A stretch of DNA of 64,000 nucleotides, taken from NCBI RefSeq assembly GCF_001045455.1, contig NZ_LFNE01000011.1:62001-126000 (forward strand), read 5' to 3'. The DNA is from Chryseobacterium sp. FH2. GTDB taxonomy: Bacteria > Bacteroidota > Bacteroidia > Flavobacteriales > Weeksellaceae. Positions 24,917 to 34,359 of this stretch are shown here, one piece after another; within the stretch, counting starts at the first letter, position 1, and each line of letters begins with the position of its first letter. Below the pieces are notes generated by a model that was not told the DNA's origin, searched no databases, and was given only the letters and a program-made list of their open reading frames with translations. The translations under genes were made by a program, and so were the position numbers.

Positions 24917-27700
24917 ATGAATATTTATCAGGATTACATCCAAGAAATTGAAGAAAGAAAAAACCAAGGGCTTCATCCAAAGCCAATTGACAGTGCAGAA
25001 TTATTAAACGAAATCATTTCGCAGATTAAAGATACAGCCAATGTATACAGGGCTGACTCTCTTAAATTTTTTATTTATAACACTTTACCCGGAACTACAG
25101 GTGCAGCAGGTGCCAAAGCTAAGTTTTTAAAAGAAATCATTCTGGGTGAATCCGTAGTAGAAGAAATAACACCGGCTTTTGCTTTTGAGCTGCTATCTCA
25201 CATGAAGGGAGGTCCTTCTATTGAAGTATTGCTTGATTTGGCTTTAGGGGATAATATTTCCATTGCTAAAGAAGCGGCAAATGTTCTTAAAACACAAGTT
25301 TTCCTTTATGATGCTGATACGAATCGTCTAAAGGATGCATTCAATAACGGTAACGAAATCGCAGAAGAAATCATAGAAAGCTACGCAAAAGCTGAATTTT
25401 TCACTAAACTTCCAGAAGTAGCGGAAGAAATTAAAGTAGTGACATTTATTGCTGGTGAAGGAGACATCTCAACAGATTTACTTTCGCCGGGTAATCAGGC
25501 TCACTCGAGATCAGACCGTGAGTTGCATGGTAAATGTATGATTACTCCTCAAGCACAGGCAGAAATCAGAGCGCTTCAGGCGCAACACCCGGATAAGAGC
25601 GTAATGCTTATTGCAGAAAAAGGTACGATGGGTGTAGGTTCATCGAGAATGTCAGGAGTAAACAACGTAGCTTTATGGACCGGTAAACAAGCAAGCCCAT
25701 ATATCCCATTCGTAAATATTGCTCCAATCGTTGGGGGAACAAACGGTATTTCTCCAATTTTCCTTACAACTGTTGATGTTACAGGAGGTATTGGTATTGA
25801 CCTTAAGAACTGGGTGAAGAAGCTGGATGAAAACGGAAACCCTATTCGCAATGAAAACGGCGAACCTATTCTTGAAGAAGCTTATTCTGTGGCTACCGGA
25901 ACCGTCCTTACCATTAACACAAAGACAAAGAAACTTTATAATGGAGACCAGGAACTGATTGACATCTCTAAGGCATTCACTCCTCAGAAAATGGAATTCA
26001 TTAAAGCCGGAGGATCATACGCTATTGTATTTGGTAAAAAGTTACAAACATTTGCTGCTAAACTTTTAGGAATAGAAACACCTCTTGTTTTTGCTCCGTC
26101 TAAGGAAATTTCTCACGAAGGGCAAGGCCTTACAGCAGTAGAGAAAATATTTAACAGAAACGCGGTTGGTACAACACCAGGAAAAGTTTTACACGCAGGT
26201 TCTGACGTTCGTGTAGAGGTTAACATTGTAGGTTCTCAGGATACGACAGGTTTAATGACAGCTCAGGAATTAGAATCTATGGCTGCTACAGTGATTTCAC
26301 CAATTGTTGACGGTGCTTATCAGTCCGGATGTCACACCGCTTCTGTTTGGGATAAAAAAGCTCAGGCAAATATTCCTAAATTAATGAAATTCATGAACGA
26401 ATTCGGCTTGATCACAGCTCGTGACCCGAAAGGTGAATATCACGCGATGACAGATGTTATTCACAAAGTTCTTAATGATATTACAATTGACGAGTGGGCA
26501 ATCATCATCGGTGGAGACTCTCACACAAGAATGTCAAAAGGGGTGGCTTTTGGAGCTGACTCAGGAACAGTTGCCCTTGCATTGGCTACAGGTGAAGCTT
26601 CTATGCCTATCCCTGAATCTGTAAAAGTAACATTCAAAGGAAACATGAAAGAACACATGGATTTCCGTGATGTTGTACATGCAACTCAGGCTCAGATGTT
26701 GAAACAATTTGGAGGAGAAAACGTATTCCAAGGAAGAATCATTGAGGTTCACATCGGAACACTTCCGGCTGACCAGGCATTTACATTTACAGACTGGACA
26801 GCAGAAATGAAAGCAAAAGCTTCTATCAATATTTCTGAAGATAATACCTTAATTGAATCATTGGAAATTGCAAAAGGCAGAATCCAGATTATGATTGATA
26901 AAGGTATGGATAACCACAATCAAGTTCTTCAAGGATTAATTAACAAAGCTGATAAGAGAATCGCTGAAATTAAATCTGGCGAAAAACCGGCCCTAACCCC
27001 GGATGCGAATGCTAAATATTATGCTGAAGTTGTCGTTGACCTAGATGCAATCGTTGAGCCAATGATTGCTGACCCGGATGTAAACAATGATGATGTATCA
27101 AAAAGATATACTCACGATACCATCAGAGCGCTTTCTTATTATGGCGGAGAGAAAAAAGTGGATCTTGGTTTTGTTGGATCTTGCATGGTTCACAAAGGAG
27201 ATTTAAAGATTGTTTCTCAAATGCTTAAAAATATTGAAAAACAACAGGGTAAGGTGGAATTTAACGCCCCTCTTGTAGTAGCAGCTCCAACATATAATAT
27301 CATTGATGAATTAAAAGCAGAAGGAGACTGGGAATTTTTAGAAAAATATTCCGGATTCGAATTTGATGATAATGCTCCTAAAGGCGAAGCACGTGTTGAA
27401 TACAAAAACATGATGTATCTTGAGCGCCCAGGCTGTAACCTTTGTATGGGTAATCAGGAAAAAGCGGCTAAAGGAGATACAGTTTTAGCAACTTCTACGC
27501 GTCTTTTCCAAGGAAGAGTGGTTGAAGATTCTGAACGTAAGAAAGGAGAGTCTTTATTGGCTTCGACTCCGGTTGTTGTACTTTCTGCGATTATGGGGAG
27601 AATTCCTAATATTGACGAGTACAAAACAGCTGTAGAGGGCATTGACCTTACAACTTTTGTACCTTCAATTAAAGAATTGACAAGTACAAGCGCTCACTGA
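24917..27700 (+). CDS. acnB: Aconitate hydratase B / 2-methylisocitrate dehydratase
   Basis: 927-aa iron-sulfur enzyme of the AcnB type. It interconverts citrate and isocitrate in the TCA cycle and can dehydrate 2-methylisocitrate. The N-terminal HEAT-like and swivel domains (about residues 1-370) precede the catalytic domains, as in E. coli AcnB. Cluster Cys residues are seen in VGSCMVHKG and PGCNLCMGNQEKA. Other active-site blocks are IIIGGDSHTRMSKGVAFGAD and VGTTPGKVLHAGSDV. The gene ends in a strong terminator and is followed by a second, unrelated-type aconitase. Confidence 0.95.
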   Translation: MNIYQDYIQEIEERKNQGLHPKPIDSAELLNEIISQIKDTANVYRADSLKFFIYNTLPGTTGAAGAKAKFLKEIILGESVVEEITPAFAFELLSHMKGGPSIEVLLDLALGDNISIAKEAANVLKTQVFLYDADTNRLKDAFNNGNEIAEEIIESYAKAEFFTKLPEVAEEIKVVTFIAGEGDISTDLLSPGNQAHSRSDRELHGKCMITPQAQAEIRALQAQHPDKSVMLIAEKGTMGVGSSRMSGVNNVALWTGKQASPYIPFVNIAPIVGGTNGISPIFLTTVDVTGGIGIDLKNWVKKLDENGNPIRNENGEPILEEAYSVATGTVLTINTKTKKLYNGDQELIDISKAFTPQKMEFIKAGGSYAIVFGKKLQTFAAKLLGIETPLVFAPSKEISHEGQGLTAVEKIFNRNAVGTTPGKVLHAGSDVRVEVNIVGSQDTTGLMTAQELESMAATVISPIVDGAYQSGCHTASVWDKKAQANIPKLMKFMNEFGLITARDPKGEYHAMTDVIHKVLNDITIDEWAIIIGGDSHTRMSKGVAFGADSGTVALALATGEASMPIPESVKVTFKGNMKEHMDFRDVVHATQAQMLKQFGGENVFQGRIIEVHIGTLPADQAFTFTDWTAEMKAKASINISEDNTLIESLEIAKGRIQIMIDKGMDNHNQVLQGLINKADKRIAEIKSGEKPALTPDANAKYYAEVVVDLDAIVEPMIADPDVNNDDVSKRYTHDTIRALSYYGGEKKVDLGFVGSCMVHKGDLKIVSQMLKNIEKQQGKVEFNAPLVVAAPTYNIIDELKAEGDWEFLEKYSGFEFDDNAPKGEARVEYKNMMYLERPGCNLCMGNQEKAAKGDTVLATSTRLFQGRVVEDSERKKGESLLASTPVVVLSAIMGRIPNIDEYKTAVEGIDLTTFVPSIKELTSTSAH

Positions 27701-28005
27701 TAGAATGTAAAAATAAGTCGAAAGACTTTTTAAGTCATATAAGAAAGATTTTAGTCCTTAGGATTAAAATCTTTCTTTTTTTATTTAGAACCTTTCCATT
27801 TAAGAGGTATGAAAATTATTTTAACCTATGTCAATGAATCAAAATTTATTTTTTCCTTACCTTCATAGGTATAAAAAATAGTAGTCATTCATCATATTTA
27901 TCCTATTATATAAGGCTAGGAATAGATTTTGATATGTTGTATTAGAAGTTTTCCGCTTAAAATAACGGAAAAAATTATAAAAAGAATAAAAAATTACATT
28001 TAGAT
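27701..28005. other. Gene-free stretch (305 bp) between the two aconitase genes
   Basis: It holds the acnB terminator (27741-27783), an inverted pair ACCTATG (27824-27830) / CATAGGT (27864-27870), and a hairpin TTTTCCG (27949-27955) / CGGAAAA (27966-27972) just ahead of the next ATG. No TAnnTTTG promoter and no open frame are seen. Confidence 0.5.
27741..27783 (+). terminator. Terminator of acnB
   Basis: AGAAAGATTTTA pairs with TAAAATCTTTCT, with TCC/GGA inside, followed by a T-run (TTTTTTTA). Confidence 0.8.
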
Positions 28006-30273
28006 ATGACTTTTGATATTGATATGATCAAAAAAGTGTATGAGCGTTACCCAGAGAGAATTGCTGCAGCAAGACAAATTGTGGGAAAACCTCTTACCCT
28101 TTCAGAAAAAATCCTTTACACTCACTTGTGGGAAGGTAACGCTACACAAGCACATGAAAGAGGAAACTCTTATGTAGACTTCGCACCGGACAGAGTAGCA
28201 ATGCAGGATGCAACAGCGCAAATGGCTCTTTTACAATTCATGCAGGCAGGAAAAGCTAAAGTAGCAGTTCCTTCAACCGCCCATGCTGATCACTTGATTC
28301 AGGCGAAAGTAGGTGCTGATAAAGATTTACAAGAAGGTATCAACAAAAACTCGGAGGTTTTCAACTTCCTGAGTTCTGTTTGTGATAAATATGGAATTGG
28401 TTTCTGGAAGCCGGGAGCCGGTATTATCCATCAGGTCGTATTAGAAAATTATGCTTTCCCAGGCGGTATGATGATTGGTACAGACTCCCACACAGTAAAT
28501 GCAGGTGGTCTAGGAATGGTAGCTATCGGTGTAGGTGGAGCTGATGCAGTAGACGTAATGGCCGGGATGGCTTGGGAACTTAAGATGCCTAAGCTTATTG
28601 GTGTAAAACTGACCGGTAAAATGTCCGGCTGGACTTCTGCAAAAGATGTTATCTTAAAAGTTGCAGGAATCCTTACCGTAAAAGGAGGAACAGGATGCAT
28701 CGTAGAGTATTTCGGGGAAGGAGCACAATCTCTTTCAGCAACAGGTAAAGGAACTATCTGCAACATGGGTGCTGAAATCGGAGCTACAACTTCTACCTTC
28801 GGATATGATGATTCTATGAGAAGATACCTTGCTTCCACCGGAAGACAGGATGTAGTAGATGCTGCCGACGTAATCGCTGAACATTTAACCGGTGATGCCG
28901 AAGTATATGCAAACCCTGAACAATATTTTGATCAAGTTATTGAAATCGACCTTTCTGAATTGACACCTCACCTGAACGGACCTTTCACTCCGGATTTGGC
29001 AACTCCGGTTTCTGAATTCAGAGCTAAAGCTGAAGCAAACGGATGGCCTTTAGAAGTAGAATGGGCATTAATTGGTTCTTGTACCAATTCTTCTTACGAA
29101 GATTTATCAAGAGCAGCTTCAATCGTTGAAGATGCAGTGGCAAAAGGTGTTAAGCCAAAGGCAATTTTAGGTATTAACCCGGGTTCTGAGCAGGTAAAAT
29201 TCACGGCAGAAAGAGATGGTTTCTTAGATTCTTTCAGAAAATTTGAAAATGCAAGGATTTTTACTAATGCTTGTGGACCTTGTATCGGGCAGTGGGACAG
29301 AGAAGGCGCCGAAAAAGGTGAAAAAAACTCAATCATTCACTCTTTCAACAGGAATTTTGCGAAAAGAGCTGACGGTAACCCAAATACTCACGCATTTGTA
29401 GCTTCGCCGGAAATGGTAGCTGCTGTTGCGATTTCAGGAAGATTAGACTTTAATCCTATTACAGATACATTAACAAATGAATCTGGCGAACAGATAAAAT
29501 TAAACGAACCTCAAGGTTTTGAATTACCGGCAAAAGGCTTTGCGGTAGATGACAACGGATACCAGGCTCCATCTGAAGACGGATCTTCAGTGGTTGTAAA
29601 CGTAAGCCCGACTTCAGACAGGCTTCAGCTACTGGAAGAATTTCCAGCTTGGGACGGTAAAAATATTACCGGAGCCCGACTTTTAATAAAAGCTTTTGGA
29701 AAATGTACAACGGACCATATTTCTATGGCCGGGCCATGGTTAAAATACAGGGGTCACCTTGATAATATTTCAAATAACATGTTAATTGGAGCTGTAAATG
29801 CTTTTAATATGGAAACCAACAAGGTGAAAAATGTATTGACTGCAGAATACGGAGAAGTTCCTGCTGTACAGAGAGCTTATAAAGCCGCTGGTGTGCCTTC
29901 AATCGTTGTGGGTGATCAAAACTACGGGGAAGGTTCTTCAAGAGAGCATGCAGCAATGGAACCAAGACATCTTGGTGTAAAAGCTGTTCTTGTAAAATCA
30001 TTCGCAAGAATCCATGAAACAAACCTTAAAAAACAAGGTATGTTGGGAATAACTTTCGCCAATGAAGCTGATTATGACAAAATTTTAGAAGATGATGTTA
30101 TCAACTTCTTAGATCTCGACCAGTTTGCCCCCGGAAAACAATTGACTTTAGAATTCATCCATGCAGACGGAACTAAAGACATCATTATGGCCAACCATAC
30201 TTATAACGATCAGCAAATTGACTGGTTCAAAGCAGGTTCTGCTCTTAATTTGATTAAGCAACAAGAAAATTAA
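28006..30273 (+). CDS. Aconitate hydratase, mitochondrial type
   Basis: 755-aa aconitase with the layout of mitochondrial ACO2 rather than AcnB. Cluster ligands are in [15 protein letters not shown] and [20 protein letters not shown]. Further catalytic blocks are [20 protein letters not shown] and [20 protein letters not shown]. It catalyses citrate-isocitrate interconversion in the TCA cycle. It follows acnB on the same strand but behind that gene's terminator, so the two may be expressed separately. Family enzymes differ in oxidant sensitivity; which is dominant here is unknown. Confidence 0.94.
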   Translation: MTFDIDMIKKVYERYPERIAAARQIVGKPLTLSEKILYTHLWEGNATQAHERGNSYVDFAPDRVAMQDATAQMALLQFMQAGKAKVAVPSTAHADHLIQAKVGADKDLQEGINKNSEVFNFLSSVCDKYGIGFWKPGAGIIHQVVLENYAFPGGMMIGTDSHTVNAGGLGMVAIGVGGADAVDVMAGMAWELKMPKLIGVKLTGKMSGWTSAKDVILKVAGILTVKGGTGCIVEYFGEGAQSLSATGKGTICNMGAEIGATTSTFGYDDSMRRYLASTGRQDVVDAADVIAEHLTGDAEVYANPEQYFDQVIEIDLSELTPHLNGPFTPDLATPVSEFRAKAEANGWPLEVEWALIGSCTNSSYEDLSRAASIVEDAVAKGVKPKAILGINPGSEQVKFTAERDGFLDSFRKFENARIFTNACGPCIGQWDREGAEKGEKNSIIHSFNRNFAKRADGNPNTHAFVASPEMVAAVAISGRLDFNPITDTLTNESGEQIKLNEPQGFELPAKGFAVDDNGYQAPSEDGSSVVVNVSPTSDRLQLLEEFPAWDGKNITGARLLIKAFGKCTTDHISMAGPWLKYRGHLDNISNNMLIGAVNAFNMETNKVKNVLTAEYGEVPAVQRAYKAAGVPSIVVGDQNYGEGSSREHAAMEPRHLGVKAVLVKSFARIHETNLKKQGMLGITFANEADYDKILEDDVINFLDLDQFAPGKQLTLEFIHADGTKDIIMANHTYNDQQIDWFKAGSALNLIKQQEN

Positions 30274-30294
30274 TTGTTAGATTTAATTAATCAT

Positions 30295-30327
30295 AAAAAA
30301 AGCAACTTCAAATGCGGAGTTGCTTTT
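30295..30327 (+). terminator. Bidirectional terminator after the second aconitase
   Basis: AAAAAGCAACTTC / GGAGTTGCTTTTTT form a stem with a short loop and a T-run. It separates the plus-strand aconitase from the convergent LytTR regulator. Confidence 0.75.
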
Positions 30328-31014
30328 TTATTTAAGCTTAGTTATAAAAATACTTCTATAGCTTTCACCAATAGGAATTTCCTGATCCAAAAATAAAATT
30401 ACCTTTTTAGAATCGAAAACTTTAATTTGATTTAAATTAATAATAAACGATTTGTGAATTCTGGAAAAAGAGTTTTCAGGAAGTTGCTGTTCCATAGATT
30501 TTAGGGTATCTAAAACAATGTATTCCTGCTCGTTTGTTTTGATACTTACATAGTCTTTGATACTTTCCACATAGAGAATATCTTCAAAATTGATTCTGTG
30601 CTGTTGCCCTGAAGATTTCACGAAGAAATAAGAACCTTCTTGATTTTCATGTAAAGTAAGTCTTTCCTGAGCCTTTAAAGCACTCTTATAAAATCTTTCA
30701 AACGAAATTGGCTTCAAAAGATAATCAATAATATTATGGTTGTACCCTTCCAAAGCATACTCTGAATACGCTGTTGTTAAAATATATCTTTGCTTATCTC
30801 CAAGAATTTTCATGAAATTAATTCCCGTCAATTCCGGCATTTGGATATCAAGGAAAACCAAGTCACATTCATTATTTTGAATATAGTCCAGCGCTTCGAT
30901 AGGATTTTCACCGGAAGAAACCAATTCTAAGAATGGAACTTTCTGCACATAACTTCCCAACAGCGCAATCGCCAACGGTTCATCATCTACAACTATACAT
31001 TTAATTTTATTCAT
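30328..31014 (-). CDS. LytTR-family response regulator
   Basis: 228-aa cytoplasmic regulator. The receiver domain (about residues 1-115) has acidic residues in CIVVDDEPLAIALL, the phosphoacceptor Asp in CDLVFLDIQMPELTG, and a Lys in YLLKPISFERF. The LytTR DNA-binding domain (about residues 130-228) has FEDILYVESIKDYVSIKTNE and FSRIHKSFIINLNQIK. The start is ATG 31014; the longer frame needs a TTG. It overlaps the sensor kinase stop by 8 bp, so the pair is co-translated. Candidate binding sites lie upstream of the divergent beta-barrel gene. Confidence 0.93.
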   Translation of the reverse strand: MNKIKCIVVDDEPLAIALLGSYVQKVPFLELVSSGENPIEALDYIQNNECDLVFLDIQMPELTGINFMKILGDKQRYILTTAYSEYALEGYNHNIIDYLLKPISFERFYKSALKAQERLTLHENQEGSYFFVKSSGQQHRINFEDILYVESIKDYVSIKTNEQEYIVLDTLKSMEQQLPENSFSRIHKSFIINLNQIKVFDSKKVILFLDQEIPIGESYRSIFITKLK

Positions 31015-32023
31015 TTCGCAAATCAATTTTTAAATCTACAACAAAATCTGCTTCTGAATCTTTTATACTTAATTCATACTTTTTAGGATAAAGAATTTCA
31101 AGTCTTTTTTTTACATTTTCAATTCCAATCCCAGAACCGGAATCTTTCATCCTTTCTTTTTTAAAGTTTAAAAGATAAAAATGCAATATCTGATTGTCAT
31201 CTGAAAGTTTCATTTGAAAACCTTTATTTCTGAAATCTCCATGCTTGAAGGCATTTTCCACGAACGGAACTAAAATCATCGGTGAAATACTCAGTTTCGG
31301 ATGATGGATCTTCTTCTCAATAGATAATAATTCAGGATTTTTGAGTCTTAGCTTTTCAAGAGCTGTTAAACTATCAATATATCCAATTTCTTTGTCTAAA
31401 GTAATCACATCCTCTTCCAAATCTTTCGTACTGTATCGTAGCAATTGGCTCAATTCTTCAAGTGCAGGCAAAGCCTTTTCAGATTTTTGATAAACGAGAG
31501 AATAAATATTATTCAAAGAGTTAAAGATAAAGTGTGGATTGATTTGTGTCTTTAAAGCCTGTAATTCTGCTGTTTTCTTTGCTTCAATTAGTTCTGATTT
31601 TTCCTGTTCGGCATTAATAAAGTATTTAAAGAACCAAAAAGTGGTACTGATGAAAATCGTAGTACTGCTGTAAAAAATATTATCGAAAAAATAATACCCA
31701 AAACCCGTTCCTTTCGCATAATTCCTGAATCCCAATGTTGCAGGAAGCAAAACTTCTTCCACCGAATACCTGACCATTACGAAGCATGTAGCACTCAATA
31801 AAAAAGCAATAACGGATTTATATAAGTTGCTTGTATCAAAGAATTTAGGAACTACAAAAAAATAATTGATATAGAAGCAAGTGAAGCTTGTGATAAAGAA
31901 AGTAATATGAAGAATATTCGAATTCTTACTAGAATTAAATGCAAAATACGGAATCAATACCGATCCGATAATGTAAATTCCCCAGAAGAACAGATGAAGG
32001 TATAATAGTTTGTTCGTTTTCAT
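31007..32023 (-). CDS. Sensor histidine kinase, LytS/YpdA-type
   Basis: 338-aa membrane kinase. Four hydrophobic segments lie in about the first 145 residues (such as YLHLFFWGIYIIGSVLIPYF). The His_kinase domain follows: the phosphoacceptor block ALKTQINPHFIFNSLNNIYS (about residues 180-199), the N-box PFVENAFKHG and a short G-rich ATPase (GSGIGIENVKKRLEILYP). ATG 32023 (MKTNKLLYLHLFF) is preferred to ATG 32053. It phosphorylates the overlapping LytTR regulator. The stimulus is unknown. No separate periplasmic sensor domain is visible. Confidence 0.92.
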   Translation of the reverse strand: MKTNKLLYLHLFFWGIYIIGSVLIPYFAFNSSKNSNILHITFFITSFTCFYINYFFVVPKFFDTSNLYKSVIAFLLSATCFVMVRYSVEEVLLPATLGFRNYAKGTGFGYYFFDNIFYSSTTIFISTTFWFFKYFINAEQEKSELIEAKKTAELQALKTQINPHFIFNSLNNIYSLVYQKSEKALPALEELSQLLRYSTKDLEEDVITLDKEIGYIDSLTALEKLRLKNPELLSIEKKIHHPKLSISPMILVPFVENAFKHGDFRNKGFQMKLSDDNQILHFYLLNFKKERMKDSGSGIGIENVKKRLEILYPKKYELSIKDSEADFVVDLKIDLRNE

Positions 32024-32066
32024 AAAACAAAAATAAACTTTCCGGTAAAGCATAAGCCTGATTTTT

Positions 32067-32095
32067 CGATGAAAGCCAATTTTTTACCGATGAAA
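32067..32095. repeat. Direct repeat CGATGAAA, 21-bp period (candidate LytTR sites)
   Basis: CGATGAAA occurs at 32067-32074 and 32088-32095, each preceded by a TTT-rich segment. LytTR regulators typically bind two direct repeats of about 9 bp, spaced about 12 bp apart, giving a period of about 21 bp. The pair sits between the kinase gene and the divergent outer-membrane protein gene. Confidence 0.45.
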
Positions 32096-32183
32096 ATATT
32101 TTGGTCGAATTAATTCCTTTGTAAATCTAAATGCTATTTCACCAAATCTTACTTCAAAATACTTTTGGAGAAAGACTTTAACC

Positions 32184-34304
32184 ATGAAACTATCCTATAT
32201 TTTTATCACAACATTACTTTCGGCAACAGTATTTGCTCAAATTAAAAAAGACAGCATCCAAAATATTGAAAAAATTGATATTCTTGTAAAGAAGAAATTA
32301 CTGGAAAGAAAAGCTGACAGGCTGATCTTCAATGTAGCTTCGTCTATTGCTTCCCAGGGAATGGACGCTTCCGAAACCCTTGCCAATGTTCCGATGTTGA
32401 AAGTTGACGAAAATATGGGTTCAATTTCTATCGTAGGAAAAAGCAGTGTGAATGTAATGATTAACGGAAGAATACTGAATCTTTCCGGAACTGCACTTTT
32501 GAATTATTTAAAATCAATTCGTTCAGAGAACATTGCTAAAATTGAAGTTATTACTACACCGCCTGCGAAATACGAAGCACAGGGAAACAGTGGGCTGATC
32601 AACATTGTTCTGAAGAAAAATCCAAATTTAGGTTTTAGCGGAAGTATCAATTCGAATCTGATTCAAAGAACTTATGCAGGTTTTAATGATAACGGAGTAC
32701 TAAATTATCAGACTGAAAAATTCAGCAGCAGCGTAAAATTAACCTATTATGATTCTTCGAAACGCACAGATGAAAATTATACCATTCTTGCAAATACCCA
32801 AAACTACAGCAATTCCATTAGAAAAGATATGTGGAAAGAATTGACTCCAAGTTTAAATTTATCTTACAAAATCACCAAAAATTCCGAAATCGGTATGGAA
32901 TATATTTACGCTCATCAGGAATCCGGAATGGATATCATTAATAAAACAAAAAATATCAGTCCGGAATTTGGTGAAGAAAATCTCTTAACCAATACATCTC
33001 ACCGTGAAAAACTTCCTACGCATACTTTGAGCGCTTATTATGACGTAAAATTAGATTCGCTTGGGAAAAAACTAAGTATTGCAGGGAATTTTTATAAAAA
33101 TAATTCAGACACAGACGTGAATTTTTCAACATTGACACTTTCTGACAATTCTATACAAAATGTAAAAACAGTTTCGTTGATTTCTCCCCAAATTTTCTCT
33201 GCACAGGCAGATTTAGAGCTTCCTTTTTCCTTTGGAACCATTGAAACCGGTATGAAGTTTAACCAGTTTAAAAACTTTTCTGATTTAAAATATTTCACAT
33301 TGATCGATGAACAATATATTTCGGATGAAGAAAGAGCCAATCTTTTTCAATATAAAGAAGAAAACTATGCGGCATATTTTAGTTATGCTAAAAGTTTCGG
33401 GGAGCATTGGGAAACAAAAGCAGGTCTTCGCTATGAAAATACTTCTGCAGAAAGCTTTACACCATCTGCCAACTCTGGAAACCAGTACAATTACGATCAA
33501 TGGTTTCCTTCAGCTTATGTTTCTTACAAAAATGATAAAAATGTTTTTAGCTTATCATATTCAAGAAGAATCAACCGTCCCAGCATGAGCAATCTGAACC
33601 CATTCCGTTGGTATTCAAATCCTTATTCTTATTCTTCGGGAAACCCCTTGCTGACACCATCTTACATCAATAATCTGGAGCTGGGATATACTTTTGACGG
33701 CAAATTTTCTACAAGCATTTATTATCTCAAACTAAAAAACGCGTTCGGACAGCTTTCTTTTATTGATAATCTTTCTCAAATTTCAACTTACCTTAATTAT
33801 TATAACAATGATTTTTTAGGACTTAATGCTTCTTACACAGATACTTTTTTCAAATTTTGGGAAGCAAATCTGACATTCAACGCTAGCCTTCAAAATTCTG
33901 AAACGTTTAATGTAAACGCCAAAACACAAAAGGGACATTCCATCAATTATTCCATCAATAATACCTTCACTTTAAATAAAAATAAAACAATTGCTTTATT
34001 TCTAAATTATAGTCAGAATTTACCTTACAAAAACGTAAATTATTCTTTTCAAAACTTTTCTGACCTTAGTTCTGGGTTGAAAATTTCACTGATGCAAAAA
34101 CAACTTCAAATCAATGCCACTATCACTAATATTTTTGCACAAAGATATCGTGGAGATATGTTTTTTGACGACAGTACACAGCACATGGATAATTATTGGG
34201 ACGGCAGAAGTTTTAGATTAAGTATAATTTACACCTTTGGAAACAATAAAAATAAAATTAGCAAGAAAAACATCAATTTTGAAGAAAAAGATAGAGTACA
34301 ATAG
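32184..34304 (+). CDS. Outer-membrane beta-barrel family protein (TonB-receptor-like)
   Basis: 706 aa with a signal peptide (residues 1-18, ending ATVFAQ). A plug-like domain (about residues 40-150) has SINSNLIQRT after SVNVMINGRILNLSGTALLN and IEVITTPPAKYEAQGNSGLI. A barrel of the outer_membrane_beta-barrel (Bacteroidota) type follows, with SRRINRPSMSNLNPFRWYSN. The N-terminal carboxypeptidase-like extension common in this family is missing. The substrate is unknown. It is divergent from the LytS/LytTR pair and followed 55 bp later by a second, related gene, so the pair is probably controlled together. Confidence 0.87.
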   Translation: MKLSYIFITTLLSATVFAQIKKDSIQNIEKIDILVKKKLLERKADRLIFNVASSIASQGMDASETLANVPMLKVDENMGSISIVGKSSVNVMINGRILNLSGTALLNYLKSIRSENIAKIEVITTPPAKYEAQGNSGLINIVLKKNPNLGFSGSINSNLIQRTYAGFNDNGVLNYQTEKFSSSVKLTYYDSSKRTDENYTILANTQNYSNSIRKDMWKELTPSLNLSYKITKNSEIGMEYIYAHQESGMDIINKTKNISPEFGEENLLTNTSHREKLPTHTLSAYYDVKLDSLGKKLSIAGNFYKNNSDTDVNFSTLTLSDNSIQNVKTVSLISPQIFSAQADLELPFSFGTIETGMKFNQFKNFSDLKYFTLIDEQYISDEERANLFQYKEENYAAYFSYAKSFGEHWETKAGLRYENTSAESFTPSANSGNQYNYDQWFPSAYVSYKNDKNVFSLSYSRRINRPSMSNLNPFRWYSNPYSYSSGNPLLTPSYINNLELGYTFDGKFSTSIYYLKLKNAFGQLSFIDNLSQISTYLNYYNNDFLGLNASYTDTFFKFWEANLTFNASLQNSETFNVNAKTQKGHSINYSINNTFTLNKNKTIALFLNYSQNLPYKNVNYSFQNFSDLSSGLKISLMQKQLQINATITNIFAQRYRGDMFFDDSTQHMDNYWDGRSFRLSIIYTFGNNKNKISKKNINFEEKDRVQ

Positions 34305-34359
34305 TTTTATGTAACAAAATTTAATTTTCTGCGTCTAACTGAGTAGTAGAAAAAACATT

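Noticed and set aside
28449..28838. 129-codon minus-strand frame across the second aconitase
   Set aside because: Antisense shadow, low-complexity Pro/Ala/Ile content, no start context.
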